A DNA stretch of 64,000 nt from Ophiosphaerella korrae (lineage: Eukaryota; Ascomycota; Dothideomycetes; Pleosporales; Phaeosphaeriaceae): NCBI GenBank assembly GCA_028456385.1, contig JALNQF010000079.1, positions 62,001-126,000 on the forward strand, read 5' to 3'. The number at the start of each line of letters is the position of its first letter. Position 1 is the first letter of the stretch. Under the pieces are notes generated by a model. The model saw only the letters and a list, made by a program, of their open reading frames with translations. It searched no databases and was not told the DNA's origin. Position numbers and translations under genes: made by a program. Below are positions 42,806 through 55,144 of the stretch, in pieces.

Positions 42806-44805
42806 ATGGCGCTATAAAAAGTTCATCCTTTGCAGGACCTGGACTCAATTCGCGTATTGACCCTCCACCCTGGTGGAACTGATGCCATGGTTGAGATAAG
42901 CGTGGGCACAGTGCGGCTGTCAGCTAAGCCAAAGTTCATCGCTCTTTCCTACACATGGGGCAACCCGACTGATGAGCAACATCCTTCTTATCAAAAATAC
43001 GATCTTGTCAACTATTACATTTCATGCGGTAGAGAAATACTCGCCGTCTAGTAGAACCTCTACGAAGTCTTGTGGCAACTGCGTGAGAAGCAAGAGTACA
43101 CGCCTATGTGGGTCGATGTCATTTGCATTGACCAAAAGAACAAGGAAGAACTAAATCAACAGCTTTCACTCATGCCACACATTTACTGCGACACCAAATG
43201 TGTGATTGTTTGGCTCGGCAAGGGCGATGCGACGACACACGAAGCTGCCCAGTGCCTGGACGGCTTGGGACGTGCAGGAAGCCTCGTAATTCAACTTGTG
43301 AGCCACTGTGATGCGGCAGCAGAGTTTCTCGACTCCATTCCCCGTCAATCAAGACATGCTCTCGCGCTGTTATTGCGACGGAGTTGATTCAATAGGGTCT
43401 GGACGCTGCAAGAAGCTCTGTTGCCAATTAGAATAAGGTGCTTCTGCGAGCCGCACGAACTTGACATTGGAGCTATATGTATGCTTGCGGCTCTCTCATT
43501 TGAAATCGCTTCGAGCGGCCAAGGAACTTCCGAGGTACCAAAGGATCCTGACAAGCTTTTATTATGTCAACTAAGCGGTGCGGCATGTATTTCAGCTTGG
43601 CAGGGTTTGACTTTGCCAGGTGGTGGCTTCGGCTCAAGAGCTCTGCTTCGGTATCCAAAAATCGACTACAAAATGGAATTTCCACGAACTTTCAAATGGT
43701 TGATGGCGTTGGAAATGTATGTCCATGAAGCTCGACAACGCAACTGCAGGGATTTGGAGGACAAAATCCTTGCCCCTCTGGCTTTTGCTCTACATGAAAA
43801 ATTCGCTCCGGAAACTCTAGAATTTCTTTCGGTGAAGGGAAAGGCCCACGACATACTCGACTGCCGACTTCCCGTCTCAGAACTGTATATCAAGTTCACA
43901 CGATTCATGATTGACTCGATGGCCAATCTGAATGTTCTTTCAAGGGCACATCGGGCCATCTTGCATAACGACTCAACGAAGAAACTCAACTTACCCTCTT
44001 GGGTGCCGCCGTTTCACGAAGTCGGGACAACCTCCCTCTTAGATGACTTACTCTTCACTCAATATAATGCCGCGATCCACCTAGGCCCATATCGCCAAAT
44101 TGAAAGTAAGTAAATTGTTCTAAGTCAACTTCAGGTATCGATTAACAGATTAATTGACAGGAAGTCTAGCCAATGCTTCAGAACTGCTAGTGCGAGTAGT
44201 TTTCTTTGGACATATCATTCAGGTATCGAAGCATGCTGCGCCAGCTGACACCTTAGCTACCTGGTTTTCTCACCTGCGCAATTCGTACCGCTACAAACAG
44301 GAAGTCATATCGGGCAACTGCCGTGATCTTGCGCACATCGTTTTGCACAAATTGGGAGATACGCTGGACAATGGCATCAAATGGGAAGCGGAGCACCAGG
44401 AGCATAGAAAGAAATTCCTAGAATTCATTCTCAGTACAATTTCCTTAATCCAGCTAAACACTCCTGTAAGCATTATGCACGTCATATAGTTCAATTCCCA
44501 TAGATAGCCTGCCAGCGGGATCAGATTTAAAGGCTGACGGTACAACATGATAGGTATCGCCGCGGAGTATGCGGAAACTGTTTCGCTTTGACGTACACGA
44601 TCAGCGCTTAATTGGACTAGCGCCTACGCAAGCCCAGGAATCGGATCATATTTGTATCATGCAAGGGGCAAGAGTTCCATTTATTGTACGGCAAAACTCA
44701 GAAACGGGCAAGTACACACTGGTTGGTGAGGCACTGGCAGAAAATTTCATGCACGGACAAGTCCAATCTCTCGATTTCGCTGATCGAGTGATTGTTCTTG
44801 TGTGA
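42806..44805 (+). pseudogene. HET-domain gene inactivated by four nonsense codons
   Basis: The HET blocks are well preserved: KFIALSYTWGN, PMWVDVICIDQKN with a following metal-free core, FNRVWTLQEALLPIR, and a C-terminal block ARVPFIVRQNSETGKYTLVGE. Two introns are recognisable (44106-44160 and 44466-44553). Stops are TAA at 42815, tandem TAG TAG at 43049 and 43052, and TGA at 43385 where the family has Trp (SWF). All four fit single C-to-T or G-to-A changes from CAA, CAG, CAG and TGG. The frame is otherwise intact to TGA at 44803. It is a dead copy of a heterokaryon-incompatibility-type gene, distinct from the one at 3517. Confidence 0.88.
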
Positions 44806-44894
44806 GGTGGGTTTAGTTATAGTTGAGAACAGAGAGGCGCCTTGCTGGGTTTGGACATGGCATGGTATATAATGCTTAACCAATAGGTCCGTTG

Positions 44895-45330
44895 CCGCGG
44901 GCGATGTTCAACAAGTCAATCTCGCTCTAGTCTGCCACGCCTTGTTGGACTCGCGCCAGGGGCCGCTGCAATCGTACAGCATGTGTTGCCAAGAGGGGAG
45001 ACGGATTCCATAGGAGTTGGGTATCATGGTGGTCACGCCGCTGAACAGAAACGGGTGCGGCTTAAATATCGAGACGGTGCCGTCCTTCCATCGGGCGCAG
45101 GGGTTGATCCTTGTCTTGGAGCACAAATCGAAAGACGGCTAGCCGACGGAGGAGAAGGCGCTCATGATGTTGAGCTATGCCGACGACAGTAGCGTGCCAT
45201 TTTTAGGTTTGTGCCGGGCATGCCTGTCGCTATCAGCAAAAATTCCTACCTAGGGTTGAAGTTGGTGAACGGGGCCACTTACGATGCTTTTGTGGGTGTA
45301 TGTGCTGCAGGCGTCGAGCTGAGCTATTTC
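44895..45330 (+). pseudogene. PIF1-like helicase C-terminal relic
   Basis: Broken-frame text reads MVVTPLNRNGCGLN, RAQGLILVLEHKSK, then GMPVAISKNSYLGLKLVNGA at 45215-45270. The last is the conserved region of PIF1-type helicases spread in fungal genomes (a GIPVxVxxNTYLGLKLVNGA-like pattern). The Walker motifs and the rest are missing. It is probably a fragment of a Helitron-associated or dispersed PIF1-like copy. Confidence 0.65.
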
Positions 45331-47707
45331 CAGGCAGGTAAGATGCTAGATAAGCAGTCCTTCAGCAGGCTGCACACACCTCTGACGACTTCGAGCCCAG
45401 CACGATGACGACGACGCCCTTCAGCACACACACACACACACAAAAGTTTGGCAGCGGATGATTTGCGGAGCCCCGGCGGGCGTTGCTTAGACGATTTCGA
45501 GCTGCCAACATCTTTCTCCACAGCTTGACTCAAATCGCCAAGGTGGGCGCTCAATCTACATAGCTTTAGCAGTCTAACTCTCTCAGATGTGCAATAATCT
45601 GTTTAGGAGATATCAATGTAGGTGTGACCGAGCTACAGAAATCCAGCACCATCAAACGTCTGTCGACAACGGGTATATAGCTTGCGCAACCCGAGGTAGG
45701 GTTCAGGACGTCAACAAACCAGTCTTGCGTAGAAAATGTCATGTTTGTGCTGGATCCTCCCCTGCCTCCTCGCAGTAATCTAGTAAGTATTAAGTTTGTA
45801 GACGTCACCCGTCGCTTGCTTAATATTATAGAAGTAGGTAGAAAGCTTAGAAGTAGAGGGCGAAGCTCTATATATATCACCTAAGCTGCGATACGCCGAG
45901 AAATCCGAGTAACACGAATGGCGGAGGGAGAAACAAGGGAAGCGATATCAGAACAGAATTTGGTGTGAATTGGCTTGTGAGCAGGAAAACTAACTTGGTC
46001 TAATCTTCGCAGCGCAACCGGTGGAAAAAGCCTTACGGTGTCGTCGGACTTCTTCAATGACTGTAAAAAGCAACCAATCGATTACCTACTGCGGAGAGTT
46101 ATGAGAGGAAGGTCTATCTCTCAGAATGCGAATACAGTACTTTTCAAAATAAGAAGGGTGAGGACATTTGGTTTAGAAGAGGGGATGGAGAAATAGACCT
46201 TCCGGCAGAAGTAGAGGTTTACATTGTTAGAGGGAAGTCGAGGACTGCATAATACAATCAGAGGATGAAGGCTCTGCATACAAATTTTTGACTATGCTGA
46301 TACCACGAAGAAATTCAATACGCAAACGAATAGTGCCGTATTGAGGGTGGCCACGGGGCTAGCAGGTAGCGTTTCCCCAGCTGAAGCCTGGCCCGAGCAA
46401 GGGCTGTGTGGCCATGGGTGTGTGGCATGTGCTAGAGCCTGTGTGTGTATGTGTGTAGCATGGCGGCATGCGCGCTGGGCAGCTGGTAGATGACGATACG
46501 GGGAAAAGAGTAGCCGTGCGACATGGATATGCGCAGCTCCAGCCCAAGTTGTCATCTTACAGAGCCGCGGATCGCTCGACCCTCAATTTCGCTTTCCCCT
46601 ATAACCATGCCCGCGAAGCCACTGCCGGACGACGCCATGACACGCCTGGCCGGTCATCATCGCATCTTGAGCGCAAGGCAAAAATTGTGAGATGAACCAA
46701 GCATTGCGGATCTGAGTTTCTTGACTCCAGTAACTAGTTAGTCAGCCTTGGACAATGGGAAAGAGTGCAGCGAGGTCCTTTTGATTGGTCAGTGAGCGGT
46801 CACCAACTCACCAACACTCTCGACCTCGAATAGTGACAAGCCTCAAGACCGCTCTGAGTCCTGGATGCCATCCACAGTATCCTACTAGCCTGTACCGCAG
46901 CCTGTTCAGCTCACGGCGTCACCTTCGCGAGACATCGGCAGCGCGGACACAGGATACACAGCTGGATACAGGAGCGATACTCCCCTTCAAGCTTGCCATC
47001 ACATTTGAAGTGAAGAATCGGGTTGTGGGTCACGGAATGGCCAGTGGACACCAATACAGGAAAATTCAGGCATTGATGCAGCAAATAGGGTTGCTGAGGA
47101 AGACGTCGGAATGATCACAGTCCGCAACAAGCAAGGCAATCCGTTCACCCTCAGGGGCCCACTTACCTATCTAGGTAGGAGTTAAATTTGTATAGGAAAC
47201 TGCTAGGCTACAATAGGTAATTAATCAATCAATTCAATCCGGTCCTTCTGAGCCCCACTTAATTGCTTGTTGCGGTGTCTGGGAATGATAGGTTATTGAT
47301 TGAGTCATATTTCGTAGCTGATTAGCGGATTTTGGGCTCTTCTCTTCCTGTGGTCGCGATAATAACCCCATAGGTACTAAATCAATGCCGAGGTCGCGTG
47401 ATGGCCTGTAGGGTTGCTGCAGCCGCTGGCGGATGTATTTTGATGATGTTGTCATAAGTTTTCCAAAGTTTGAGTTCTCGCTGTTTGGTATTTGAATACA
47501 CATGGCAAGCTACAGCACTCTTATCTCAGCAACGACCAATTTCGTTCATGGCGTCAACAGCATTCTTGCTTGAGGCTGCTTTGCAGTCGCTCGATGAGGA
47601 GGGTTACGTTGTTTTGGAGGACGTAGGAGTGGGAGCCATAGTCTTTGGAAATGAGGCAAAGAGAATTCGCCATCCTGTCGCCATATGGTCTAGGTTATTG
47701 TTGTGAA
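45331..47707. other. No recognisable gene; simple repeats
   Basis: There is a (CA)n microsatellite at about 45423-45441 and GT-rich text at 46410-46470. A plus-strand frame at 46785-47114 has no recognisable family. The region probably consists of decayed repeats. Confidence 0.4.
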
Positions 47708-49596
47708 TTAGAGTGACCCCCGTAGCTCAACAGCTATCCTTTGTCTCTCCTGCGCGAATGCAGTTGGGCAGTCCCTTCGGTGCTTTACAGCACCAGACCC
47801 ACTCTTCCTCTTTCGGTTCGGCGAGATAACACCCAGCACGGTTCTGGGCTCAGTGACCTCTGCTCGCTCGAAATCAATCACCATTACCCCGTTAGTCTCC
47901 TTATTCCACAGTATGTTGCGAGGCATGAAATCTCTGTGCAACACCCCAAGGTTATGGATGGCTTGGGCTGAGCAGTCAGCTAGTCGAGCCACGTCGGCCT
48001 CGTTCTCGGCGGTGAGGTGCGTAGAGATGCGCTCTCCGCCAAAGCTGAGAAACATCATGTGAACAAGCTCACAGATACCGTCGTAGTAGTACGGAGTTAG
48101 CAAGTCTATATTTCCCAAATGAACTGGCACATGGACGCCTTGAATTGGACGGAGAACACTGTAGACGGTAGCTTCCCACTTGAGACGATGAACGAAATCG
48201 ATGGGAGTTGCATTTGGCTGCTACTGTGTATCCGTGTGATTTTAGCCGGACTCGGAATAAGACGCCGCATGCTCCAGGCAGGCTCACAGGCTCGCAGTCG
48301 GTATCTAGATCCTCGGCGAGTTGTTGGCGAATACGAGCCAGAAAGGTAGATGGATCGATCTGATGGCATTTCCTCCCATGAGCTCGCACGTTGGGACACG
48401 TCATATCGAGCAGACCACCTCCGACCAGCCCACGCAAACAATTCTGTGTGCAATACTGTCCGCTCGGCGCGCCTCGGTTGGAATTATCACTTGACGAGCT
48501 GGCAGCGGTGGTCTGGGTACGAGACAGGTTTTGTGCTGAGTGTCGCGGTCGGCTTGGGGTATCCGGGTCAGGCTCTTCGTCATTGGGGCCATATGAATCC
48601 GGCCGCTGCCAGCAGCCGGGAGGGCCGGTTTGGGCCGGTCTTCGTCGCAGCCGCACAGGAGACATACGAAGATATGCGCTATGCTGGGGGGACGGCCGAT
48701 ACTCCGATGTCGAGGCGTCCTCTAGCGAAACGGTATCCAACAAATCCTCATACACAACTTCCCAGCTGTTCAGCTGGGCGGCAGCCTCAACCTGCCACTG
48801 CTGAGTCCGCCGTGGCGTCTTCAGCGCCTGAAGGATGAAAGCCAGCATTTGCCCAACAGCTGTCAGATGAAGGCGATTTTCGCCGTTCGAGTCTGGTATC
48901 CATCCGGTGTTTTCTCCGACGTCGCTCTTCGGAACGGACAGGAAGTAATAAGCCGTTCTGGGATCATCAGGCACTCGTAGAAAGATGAATGCTTCGCCCG
49001 TACACACGTAGCCATACTCTAGGCGACTAGCGCTTGCTGAGCGGACCCATCAGAATCGAGTAGATACAGCTTCGCCATTCGCCCTCACCAGAGCAGTCGC
49101 TAGTAAGCGACCGACGCTGGCCCTGGTACGTTTTGGCGAGGGTGGCGGCGAGGGTGGCTGCGTGCGTGTCTCGTGTTGTATTACGTATTCCCAAGGCGCG
49201 TTCGACGCTTGTGGCAATGTGTGCAGGCAATTCGGCGTCACGCTCAACAAAGACCAGAGCCAGCTTCATAGTACCATTACAGTATTCCGGAGTGGCAGAA
49301 TGCGGCGGCTTCTTGATGGGGCTAGGTGTTCGCGTTCGCGCTTTTGCTCGTCGCAACGTCGGGCCCTGCAGACGCGGGTGCTGCTGGTTCGGATCCATTT
49401 TCTCGTCGTGGGTGCATGAGCTGACCCAGAGGGGGACCGACGCGGCGCTCTCGGATTGCGGCACCTGGGCTTGGACCTTGGAGACAGCGTTACGCATGAG
49501 AGGAAGTGATCTGGGGCGTTTAGCAGGCGGAGCTGCTGGAGCGAGCGCCGACTCTGAGTCGAGGTTCGACAGAGAGCGCTTCATGAGCGCGTGCAC
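47708..49596 (-). pseudogene. Fungal protein-kinase-like gene with frameshifts
   Basis: The kinase-like core is clear in the last part: NLGVLHRDFMPRNILW (catalytic-loop HRD with Asn) and MVIDFERAEVTEP (DFE in place of DFG), followed by a basic PNRKRKSGSG tail. Upstream are the family block QYCTQNCLRGLVGGGLLD with CPNVRAHG and a Pro/Arg-rich linker. The N-terminus (MKRSLSNLDSESAL) is rich in Ala/Pro/Arg. Two frame changes break it: near 48215, between VAAKC and TPIDFVHRLKW, and near 49025, between the N-terminal frame and YGYVCTGEAFIFLRV. No intron explains them. It belongs to a dispersed ascomycete kinase-like family; function is lost unless assembly errors are present. Confidence 0.75.
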
Positions 49597-50153
49597 GATA
49601 TGGCGGGAGTTGGAACGTCATTTGGAGATCAGCCTCACTCAATGGTCAGCAAGACAAGGCTCGCTGGAAGTGCAATCGAGTGTCCACGATGCGGCAATGC
49701 GACGATGCGAAGATGCAGTCACGCTACCATGGTTGCGGCTTGTGCTAGAGTTGCTGCTGCAAATCAGAGAACGGACACGGCACGATGTCACGAGGTCACG
49801 TGTGCTGACGAATACCACTACATAACACAACTTTGTTAGAAGTTGTATAGAACCAGTCAGTTGATGTGACCACATAAGAAGAAGGTCGCAGTTAATTCAT
49901 ACATGCTAGGAAGGTTAGCGCTTCACAAATACAGGTCTTCTAGTTGCTTTTAAACTTACCTTGCTACTTAGCTTTGACGTGCTGTTGCAAGCAAGTCGTT
50001 ATTGCACACCCGCGATGCGGACGACTGTCGCTTGACGTTTAATCGAACATCGCTGATGCTGCTAACTTAATAACTATACTATTAGTGCAAAGCTCTTTAA
50101 TTGCGAAGAGATTGGAAAGAATTTCTAAAGTAAGAAGTCCTTATTTGTAATTA
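49597..50153. other. Spacer; no gene recognised
   Basis: AT-rich 3' flank of the next minus-strand gene and 5' flank of the kinase-like pseudogene. No repeat boundary is seen. Confidence 0.35.
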
Positions 50154-51047
50154 TCAAAGCAAGACTATACTAGGGCTTTCTTCAGGGATCAAAGCTCTGT
50201 CCTTGATTACCTTCTCTATGTGATTCTCAACAGCCTCCCGATCCTTATATCCCTTCCTTCGAATTTCAGTAGTCCCCCAATCCTTATATCCCTCTCCTTT
50301 CGATTCCTTTTGTATATATTTTTCAATGGCCTCCCATTCCGGATATTCCTTCCTAGAAATTATTAACTTTAAAAAATGGTCGCTTTTTAATAGACAGAGT
50401 TTCTGAACTATATCCCACATCTGAAAAGGTTTTGACCGAAAATCCTCTCTATCCTGTACTGCGATCCACAGTTTCGAAGGCCAAAGCTCCAAATACCTAA
50501 GTTTAGGGCATTTAGCTTGTAGCGCAGTGATGCTATCCGATATACGTGGCCTCCCGTATAAATCGCCTGCGCATAACTTCCAGTCTGGGTTATTTCTTAT
50601 AACTTCTTTACTATATCCTACCGAGCACTTCCAAAAGCACATCTTGACGCTTCGTACTAGTTTTAAGTATATAGAATTCGTTTTCGTAAGAAAGGTGTAG
50701 AGACTATATCGGTCCCGGAATATAAAGTAGTGAGATTCGTAGAAGACCGTTGCCGCTTCTTCGTAAACTTGGCTGGAGGCAAGAAGAAGGGAAAATGCGA
50801 AATCAGTATTACGAACAGGTTGAGATTGATTGGGGGACTTGATCCAGCTTAATTCAGACTCCAACCAATTCGGAGTAGCATAATGAAAGTGAGAGATGCC
50901 GTCCTCGCATCGGTACACTAAACCTGGTAGCGATGGGCTACTGCGTCGTGGTACTAGGCTCTCGGTGGAGACAAGTGCATAATAATAGACGATCCGCCGG
51001 ATTTCTAAGGGAAAGCTCATGAATGGGAAGGGCGAAGTTTGAGCCAT
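50154..51047 (-). CDS. F-box/DUF7730-like fungal protein
   Basis: The intact 297-residue frame starts MAQTSPFPFMSFPLEIRRIV, the LPxEIR-type opening of fungal F-box-like and DUF7730-like proteins. It continues with the conserved middle motif ASSQVYEEAATVFYESHYF and a weakly conserved C-terminal part ending in charged repeats (KEYPEWEAIEKYI; GYKDWGTTEIRRKGYKDREA). The repeated YKDR/YKDW words suggest a small internal duplication. Such proteins are numerous in ascomycete accessory regions and of unknown role; a ubiquitin-ligase adaptor role is only possible. Confidence 0.75.
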   Translation of the reverse strand: MAQTSPFPFMSFPLEIRRIVYYYALVSTESLVPRRSSPSLPGLVYRCEDGISHFHYATPNWLESELSWIKSPNQSQPVRNTDFAFSLLLASSQVYEEAATVFYESHYFIFRDRYSLYTFLTKTNSIYLKLVRSVKMCFWKCSVGYSKEVIRNNPDWKLCAGDLYGRPRISDSITALQAKCPKLRYLELWPSKLWIAVQDREDFRSKPFQMWDIVQKLCLLKSDHFLKLIISRKEYPEWEAIEKYIQKESKGEGYKDWGTTEIRRKGYKDREAVENHIEKVIKDRALIPEESPSIVLL

Positions 51048-51408
51048 TGTAGAAATACTGCACTACTTATCAATTCGTGTCGTTTAGGCAAACGGCAAGA
51101 CGTCCTCGGAAGATGGGCGCCGCGCCCAGCCAAAGGCAACTAATTGCGAGAGTGCTAGCTTCAAGAGGCAACGTATATATTAACTATTTTTGGCGGCCGA
51201 GTGTTTCCTTTATTGCTATACCAGTGTCAGATTTGATCGCCGCTCGATGATTGATGTGATAAACTTGATCGATGGAATTAATTGATTGCTCTGTCTACGT
51301 AAAGTAGACTTTACGCAAGATGGTAATTTATTGAATAGAAATAAATTAAAAAGAGAGAGAAGCTATTTGTACTAGGCTGCTGCCTAGCTCGTTGTGCGTA
51401 GCTAGCTG

Positions 51409-51439
51409 AAGGGAGTACAATGTTAGTTTGTACTCCCTT
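51409..51439. repeat. Perfect 12-bp stem hairpin
   Basis: AAGGGAGTACAA at 51409-51420 pairs exactly with TTGTACTCCCTT at 51428-51439 across a 7-base loop TGTTAGT. It could be the remains of a MITE end or a transcription-terminating structure. Confidence 0.8.
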
Positions 51440-51904
51440 TTAACTACTTTGTCTATCATATTTCTTTAACTGCTCTAGATATCCTATCTTGTAGCTCTTT
51501 GTTCTGTGCTCTCCTTTCCAAGGGTTGCGCTGATATCAAGCTGGCTTGTTGCTAATAGAATGTGGGTTGACCTATATTCTGTTAATTGGCGCGCTTAGCT
51601 TGTGATCGACGCGCTCGCCCCTTCAGCAAGGCCTCTCCCATTGCTGCAATCTTGTGTGAACATGGACCGAGCGTGGTTGGTTCGGCCAGCGTGTCCCAGC
51701 AGCTCACAGGACACCTGGCGCTCACAACGGGGGTAGTGCGGGGGCAGACACAAGCAGTAGATTGGCTTGCAGTCTACAATCTCTGCGATACTTGACTTGC
51801 CCTGCTCATGAATGATCACGTCTGCTTGTCCGCGCTGCGTTTCGTTGAGGCTGAAAATTTAATGTGGCTTGATCGGTCGGGGTGGCCCGCACTCAGCGAC
51901 TCCC

Positions 51905-52168
51905 CTTGACTGAAATAGTGGGTTTTTTGGCACGAGCCATCAACACCAAGTGCACCAGTACCTTGATACACAAGTATTTTCTTAATATTCTGCCTAGCTA
52001 CATGGCGTATAGCAACTAGTATTAGTGAGGAGAACACAGGGCATCGATTTATTAACTTTTACTAGACAAATATAGCTGTTTGGAGTGTGTAGAGTTCAAG
52101 TTGTCAATAGAGCGACGACTTGGTGTTAGTGGCTCGTGCTGAAAAACCCACTATTTCAGTCGACCAAG
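51905..52168. repeat. Inverted repeats of about 46 bp, 168-bp spacer
   Basis: CTTGACTGAAATAGTGGG... at 51905-51950 recurs in reverse complement at 52119-52168 (ending CCCACTATTTCAGTCGACC). The match runs through GCACGAGCCA to ACACCAAG with a few mismatches. It may bound a small non-autonomous element of about 264 bp or result from inverted insertion of a repeat fragment. Confidence 0.75.
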
Positions 52169-52695
52169 AGCCCTCCTCCTCCCTCCTATCGTGGCAGGCT
52201 CCGGTGCTGCCGTTGTGCCTCCGGGCAACAAGTACAACGCCGTGTACGTTTTCTCTAGCTTTTTTTCTACGTTTAGAGTTGTTGCTAATAGGTATAGCTA
52301 AGAGTAGCAGAAGATGGTATTGTTTTCTCTAGGTTATATCAATAGGTAGCGGCCAATTTTCTTCTATCTGCCTTGGTCTGGCCGGTGGGGTGTGAACAGC
52401 AAACCATGGAATCTTTTTCACTTTGCTTCCCTCACGTTCCTTTTAAAATAGCGCCAATGCACACAAACAGCACTAGCGCCTTAGATACTTAACTGTTGGA
52501 TACGTCTACAACACAAACTCCCATGCTACGCTCCCAATTTCTGGGCTCTGCTCACTTTTGCACATTTTCATTTTGATCCGTCCTAGTCAGCAGGCCCCAC
52601 CATCGCTCCATATACAGTGTAAACAAAGCGAAGGCTTTTCCCGCAGTGCCAAGTACAAGCTGGCAGCTCGAACTATGGCCCGATAAAAGAAACCC

Positions 52696-55144
52696 GTGTC
52701 TCACAAACTAGCCGTGCCCGTAATTAGAAGGCGCAACGTAGGGTGCAAGCATGGTAATCCGCTGCCATCAACCAAGAAGCCGAAACGCATCGCTCACAGT
52801 ATTTCACACGACAGAGTGCTAGGGCCAACACATTTTCGGCCAGACGGCCCCGGGCGGATACACAAGAATGATGAAGCTTATGGCAGTTTTCATTGGGTCA
52901 ACTGGCTCGGTGAAGGAACGTCAATGGTATACGTTGTGGCGGAGCGAGGTGACGAACTATTGGTGGTTCGCTGCCATCAAGATGCAACGGGTGGGCGAGT
53001 AACTGGCCTCCTGAATGAAATCATTCTAGATCGCATGTCGCGGCACATTATCAAGACGGACGAATTGGGTACTACAGTCAACGTACGACCTTGGAGGGAG
53101 ATTCACTTTGAACAAGATATGTGGAGCCTGAGAATGGCAAATCGAATCCCCCTTTCTGTGGAGCAGAAGATTGGGGCGACAAGCTTATGAGGTTAATCAG
53201 AGCATACATTGTATGTGGGAATGAGGCTTGCCTCCAAGCTTACCATACTGAATGCCTAGCCCCATCGGTCCAGAAATATGAAGGCATTGTGCGTTCTCTT
53301 GACAGTAGCGGTGCCGGTCAACCACTGGAATGTCCACACTGTAAGCGCTGTTTTAAGTGCGACCAGAAACCCGCGAATAAACACCGATATTGGGACGGAG
53401 CGGATAAAGTGCTTTGGCATCGTCCACACCAAGGGCAGCACATATAGGAGGGCTGTTCCTCATATGGAACATGTCCCTAAACCTATCTTGACTGTCGAGA
53501 ACGCAGGGCAAGGCAATCAGATACTACATTTCAGGAACAAAGAATTCGCGCAAAACCCGATCAAGGTTCATCCCCTCAAAAAACTAATATGTGGCTTTGA
53601 AGCGTCACTAGTTATCGTAAATCAGACGGGGGAGATTATCCAAGAGTTGTGCAGGCAAATTATCATCAGCGTAAAGGAAGAATTCATGCAAATCTTTAAA
53701 AAATCAAGTGAATCGGACATCTCGGTCAGGGTCGCTCTGCCTGCTGGCTTAAGCTTGGATACGACATCGAGCTTGCTAAACAGCCTCAATGGCGTTGGAG
53801 CGAAACCAGCCATTTTCAACGAGGCCAAGATGGCCTACATTCCGGCCGCAGGCGATGCACCTAGCGAGGGACGCTCAGATGATTCAGGTGAAACTCTAGG
53901 ATTTTGTCGGTAGATATAGGCGGATACACTTCTGTGAGTACTCGTAACACCACAGGCTGCGCAAAAATAATTAGCCATTGCTTCTTCGAAGCAGACGTGC
54001 TTCATAGGATGCGATTCTCTGCGCCGTTGGGCAGGGTGGATGGCGTAGATGCATGCGTGTGTTTGAGACATCAAGAGTCTATGCTGGTGCTGCATGGATG
54101 ATCGACAAAGCAGCCACATTCATCAGCAGACAGATACCCAGCTTCAATGATAAACCGAAAACTGTACGCAAAGTTGTTAAATATTGGTGTGAGTCAATCG
54201 GGCCGGGAAACAGCCTTCCTGACGCAACTTTCTCGGTGCAAATGACATTGGGACGACCAATATCGACTTCAGGTTCTACTGGCACATATTGCAGAAACTC
54301 CAGAAGTATCGTTGTACAAAACAATTAATAAGGTTACTAGAAGGAGAGGCTGTTGATAGGGTGTTTTTCACTGGTGGAGGTACTCGAAACGAAGAGGTTA
54401 TTGAGCATTTGTGGACTGGAATACAATGCTGTTTGAAAGATGGCGCAGAAAAGCTCGTTGAACCCCCACCATCAACAGAGTCAGCCTATTTTATATTATA
54501 TGATAGAGCAACATATAATAACCAGCAAATACAAGCACAAGTACTGTTCTAATGGGCATGGAGAAATACATGGAGGCGCAACCGGACTTGTGCAACTCAC
54601 AGTCTTGCTCGAATCTTCGAAGGTTCTGGTGTGGGCAAGTCCCAACACATCGTCCTCTAAAAAAAAGGGAGAGCCTAAAGTTGATCCCATGGTACCAGTG
54701 GCGCGCTCACACGGAATCACAATTTACGAGGTGGAACCGGGGGACGATCCAGAACAGCAAACTTCCATTCTCCGACTCCTTGCAACGGAGCAAGATGTCA
54801 AATGCGACGTCTCGGATAATCAATCTGAGATTGCAGAGCTCATCATGGATTCGGACGGTGTGAATCTTGACCAACAGCAGCAGCAGCATGATCCCTGGGT
54901 CCTCGGCACCATCGCCGTGGATCTCAAGCGTCGCCCTTCAGCCCGCCACGATTCATCAAAGGAGGAATATCTCGTCCAGGTTGTCAGTCTCTAAGTCGAT
55001 CAAGGTTGTGGAACTGCTTGTGCAGAAGCATTACTTCTCGCCCCCAAGGACCTCGGCAGGGGTATGGACTTTCGCGACTGGGGCATCAACGAACGAATGA
55101 CGGTCGAGGAAATTGTAAAGCGAAGCGAGCACGTAGAGATCTAA
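52696..55144 (+). pseudogene. Zinc-finger - Hsp70-like ATPase gene with several frame breaks
   Basis: Successive plus-strand frames give one coherent protein. An N-terminal basic region is followed by VNWLGEGTSMVYVVAERGDE. A PHD-like Cys/His segment comes next (YIVCGNEACLQAYHTECL and LECPHCKRCFKCDQ at 53200-53370). An actin/Hsp70-type ATPase region contains VRVALPAGLSLDTTSS, SVDIGGYTS (phosphate-2-like, 53908) and VDRVFFTGGGTRNEEV (adenosine-like, 54345). The C-terminal region has a short Gln run. Frame changes occur near 53125, 53400, 53900, 54055, 54300 and 54500; some may be introns, but the shift at 53900 has no room for one. I treat it as a pseudogene; a multi-exon gene with sequencing errors is the alternative. 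Confidence 0.6.

Larger units (their letters stand above)
51048..52695. other. Repeat-derived intergenic DNA
   Basis: The stretch contains a perfect hairpin (51409-51439) and a pair of 46-bp inverted repeats (51905-51950 and 52119-52168). 51960-52040 resembles LTR-type sequence. No credible coding frame is present. Confidence 0.45.

Noticed and set aside
46785..47114. 109-codon plus-strand frame
   Set aside because: No homologous family recognised and the region is repeat-like.
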